From an uncultured Collinsella sp. (lineage in GTDB: Bacteria > Actinomycetota > Coriobacteriia > Coriobacteriales > Coriobacteriaceae): a stretch of 7,095 nucleotides of DNA. The notes beneath the pieces were generated by a model. The model saw nothing but the letters and a program-made list of their open reading frames with translations, was not told where the DNA came from and ran no database searches. Position 1 is the first letter of the stretch, and each line of letters opens with the position of its first letter. The DNA is taken from the NCBI GenBank assembly GCA_902478865.1, contig CABSNA010000070.1, positions 1-7,095 on the forward strand. The letters run 5' to 3'. This document shows, in pieces, positions 6,252 to 7,095 of this stretch. The position numbers and the translations under genes are program-made.

Positions 6252-7091
6252 CTAGGACTCCTGCGGCAGGCGCTTCTTGCCTTTGCGGGCACGGTTTTTA
6301 AAGTTCTCGACGGCCTCTTCCATGCCCAGAGGTACATAGGTGAGCTCATCGAGGTTGTCGGGCAGGTAGCAGGCAAGGCTTTGCTCCTGCGCGCGACCCG
6401 TCGCGAGCTGATTGTCGCTGGGTTGTGCGCCGGGTGCGGCGCAAATGCCGTAGACGACGGCACCCATCTCGCGCGTGCGGCACTCGTACTCGGTCTCGGG
6501 ATGCTCGGGATGGTCGCGGCGTACGTCGTCACTTACCCAAAGCGTATCGTAGCCGGCCGCGGCAAACTGCCCCAGGGTGTAGTCGCGCAATGGCTTGCTG
6601 TCGGTTCGCAGCGTGACGGTGGCGCCGGCTGCAAAGAGCGGGCGGTAGAGCATCAGATGGTCGACATGGACGAGTCGTTTTTTGGCGTACTTGGCCTTGG
6701 GCTGCGGCGTGGGAAAGTTAATGGTGATGGCATCGAGCTCGCCTGCGGCAAACAGCTGCGGCAGCGATGCGGCGCCTCGGGGCAGGACGAGTACGTTTGA
6801 TAGCTCCTGCTCACAGATTTTCTGCGCGGCATAGGCGATGCAGATGGGCTCCTGATCCATGCCGATAAAGAGGGTGTCGGGTTCACGGTGAGCTCGCTCA
6901 ACCAGATAGGTGCCTTTGCCGCAGCCAAGATCCAGGTGAAGGTGCTCGAAGGGCTTGCCGCCAACCGGCGCACAGGCCTCGCGCCAATCTCCAGCATAGG
7001 CCTCGGGGTTCGTCTCAATCGCATCGGCGTAGCGCTCCAGGCGCTCCTCGAGCACAAAGTTCTTAGGCGTGCGAACGTGGACGGCTCCCAT
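6252..7091 (-). CDS. trmB: TrmB-like tRNA (guanine-N7) methyltransferase
   Basis: A 279-residue class I SAM-dependent methyltransferase. The TrmB family transfers a methyl group to N7 of G46 in the variable loop of tRNAs. Visible features: the SAM-binding loop HLDLGCGKG (52-60) with the acidic strand end FIGMDQEP (75-82); NFPTPQPKAKYAKKRL (125-140) in the place of the family's NFPDPWPKxRHxKRRL; RTDS (162-165); and TEYECRTREMG (200-210), matching the TxYExxxxxxG signature. The Asp and Trp of PDPWPK are replaced by Thr and Gln. Residues from about 218 form an extra tail of some 60 residues with a basic end (265-274), making it longer than typical 210-240-residue TrmB proteins. The ATG at 7091 gives a normal TrmB-like start, but only four bases precede it, so the ribosome site cannot be seen and a slightly longer protein is possible. 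The family is fairly sure; retained m7G46 activity is less so. Confidence 0.75.
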   Translation of the reverse strand: MGAVHVRTPKNFVLEERLERYADAIETNPEAYAGDWREACAPVGGKPFEHLHLDLGCGKGTYLVERAHREPDTLFIGMDQEPICIAYAAQKICEQELSNVLVLPRGAASLPQLFAAGELDAITINFPTPQPKAKYAKKRLVHVDHLMLYRPLFAAGATVTLRTDSKPLRDYTLGQFAAAGYDTLWVSDDVRRDHPEHPETEYECRTREMGAVVYGICAAPGAQPSDNQLATGRAQEQSLACYLPDNLDELTYVPLGMEEAVENFKNRARKGKKRLPQES

Positions 7092-7095
7092 GAGG

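Noticed and set aside
6057..6800. A 247-codon plus-strand frame over the intergenic region and methyltransferase gene
   Set aside because: It begins inside the inverted repeat and then lies antisense to the methyltransferase, whose motifs are clear.

Overview
This is a high-GC bacterial window with six protein-coding genes, tightly packed and mostly preceded by clear Shine-Dalgarno sites. The gene families fit an actinobacterial genome: a Ski2-like DExH helicase with a DUF3516-type C-terminus, and a COG4487/DUF2130 coiled-coil protein. My best guess is a gut Coriobacteriia such as Collinsella. That rests on family recognition and codon/GC style, not on a database comparison.

Layout. Positions 1-1354 carry a rightward cluster: a stand-alone HIRAN-domain protein (126-452), an unusual 59-residue protein with an acidic front half and a basic back half (471-650), and a small calcineurin-like metallophosphoesterase (717-1262). 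The cluster ends in a dispersed-repeat-like palindrome (1281-1317) followed immediately by a strong intrinsic terminator (1320-1354). A second rightward unit holds one gene, the 585-residue DUF2130 protein (1413-3170), with a CxxC N-terminus, a very long coiled coil and a C-terminal domain that shows a GD...ExK pattern like PD-(D/E)xK nucleases. A perfect 16-bp hairpin (3190-3227) separates it from the convergent leftward genes and probably terminates transcription from both sides.

The leftward half holds an 893-residue helicase (5931-3250) and, upstream of it, a TrmB-like tRNA (guanine-N7) methyltransferase (7091-6252) whose start lies 4 bases from the window edge. The 320-base gap between them contains a 123-bp element with near-perfect 25/26-base inverted terminal arms (6053-6175), which no gene explains.

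How the genes may work together: four of the six proteins are predicted to act on nucleic acids or on phosphoester bonds (HIRAN, metallophosphoesterase, DUF2130, helicase). The first three genes look co-transcribed. A functional link to the DUF2130 protein or the helicase is only inference from proximity. No transposase, CRISPR array, tRNA or rRNA gene was seen. The points most worth following up are the charge-split miniprotein beside the HIRAN gene, the inverted-repeat element at 6053-6175, the palindrome at 1281-1317, the altered signature motif of the TrmB-like enzyme, and the nuclease-like pattern in the DUF2130 protein.
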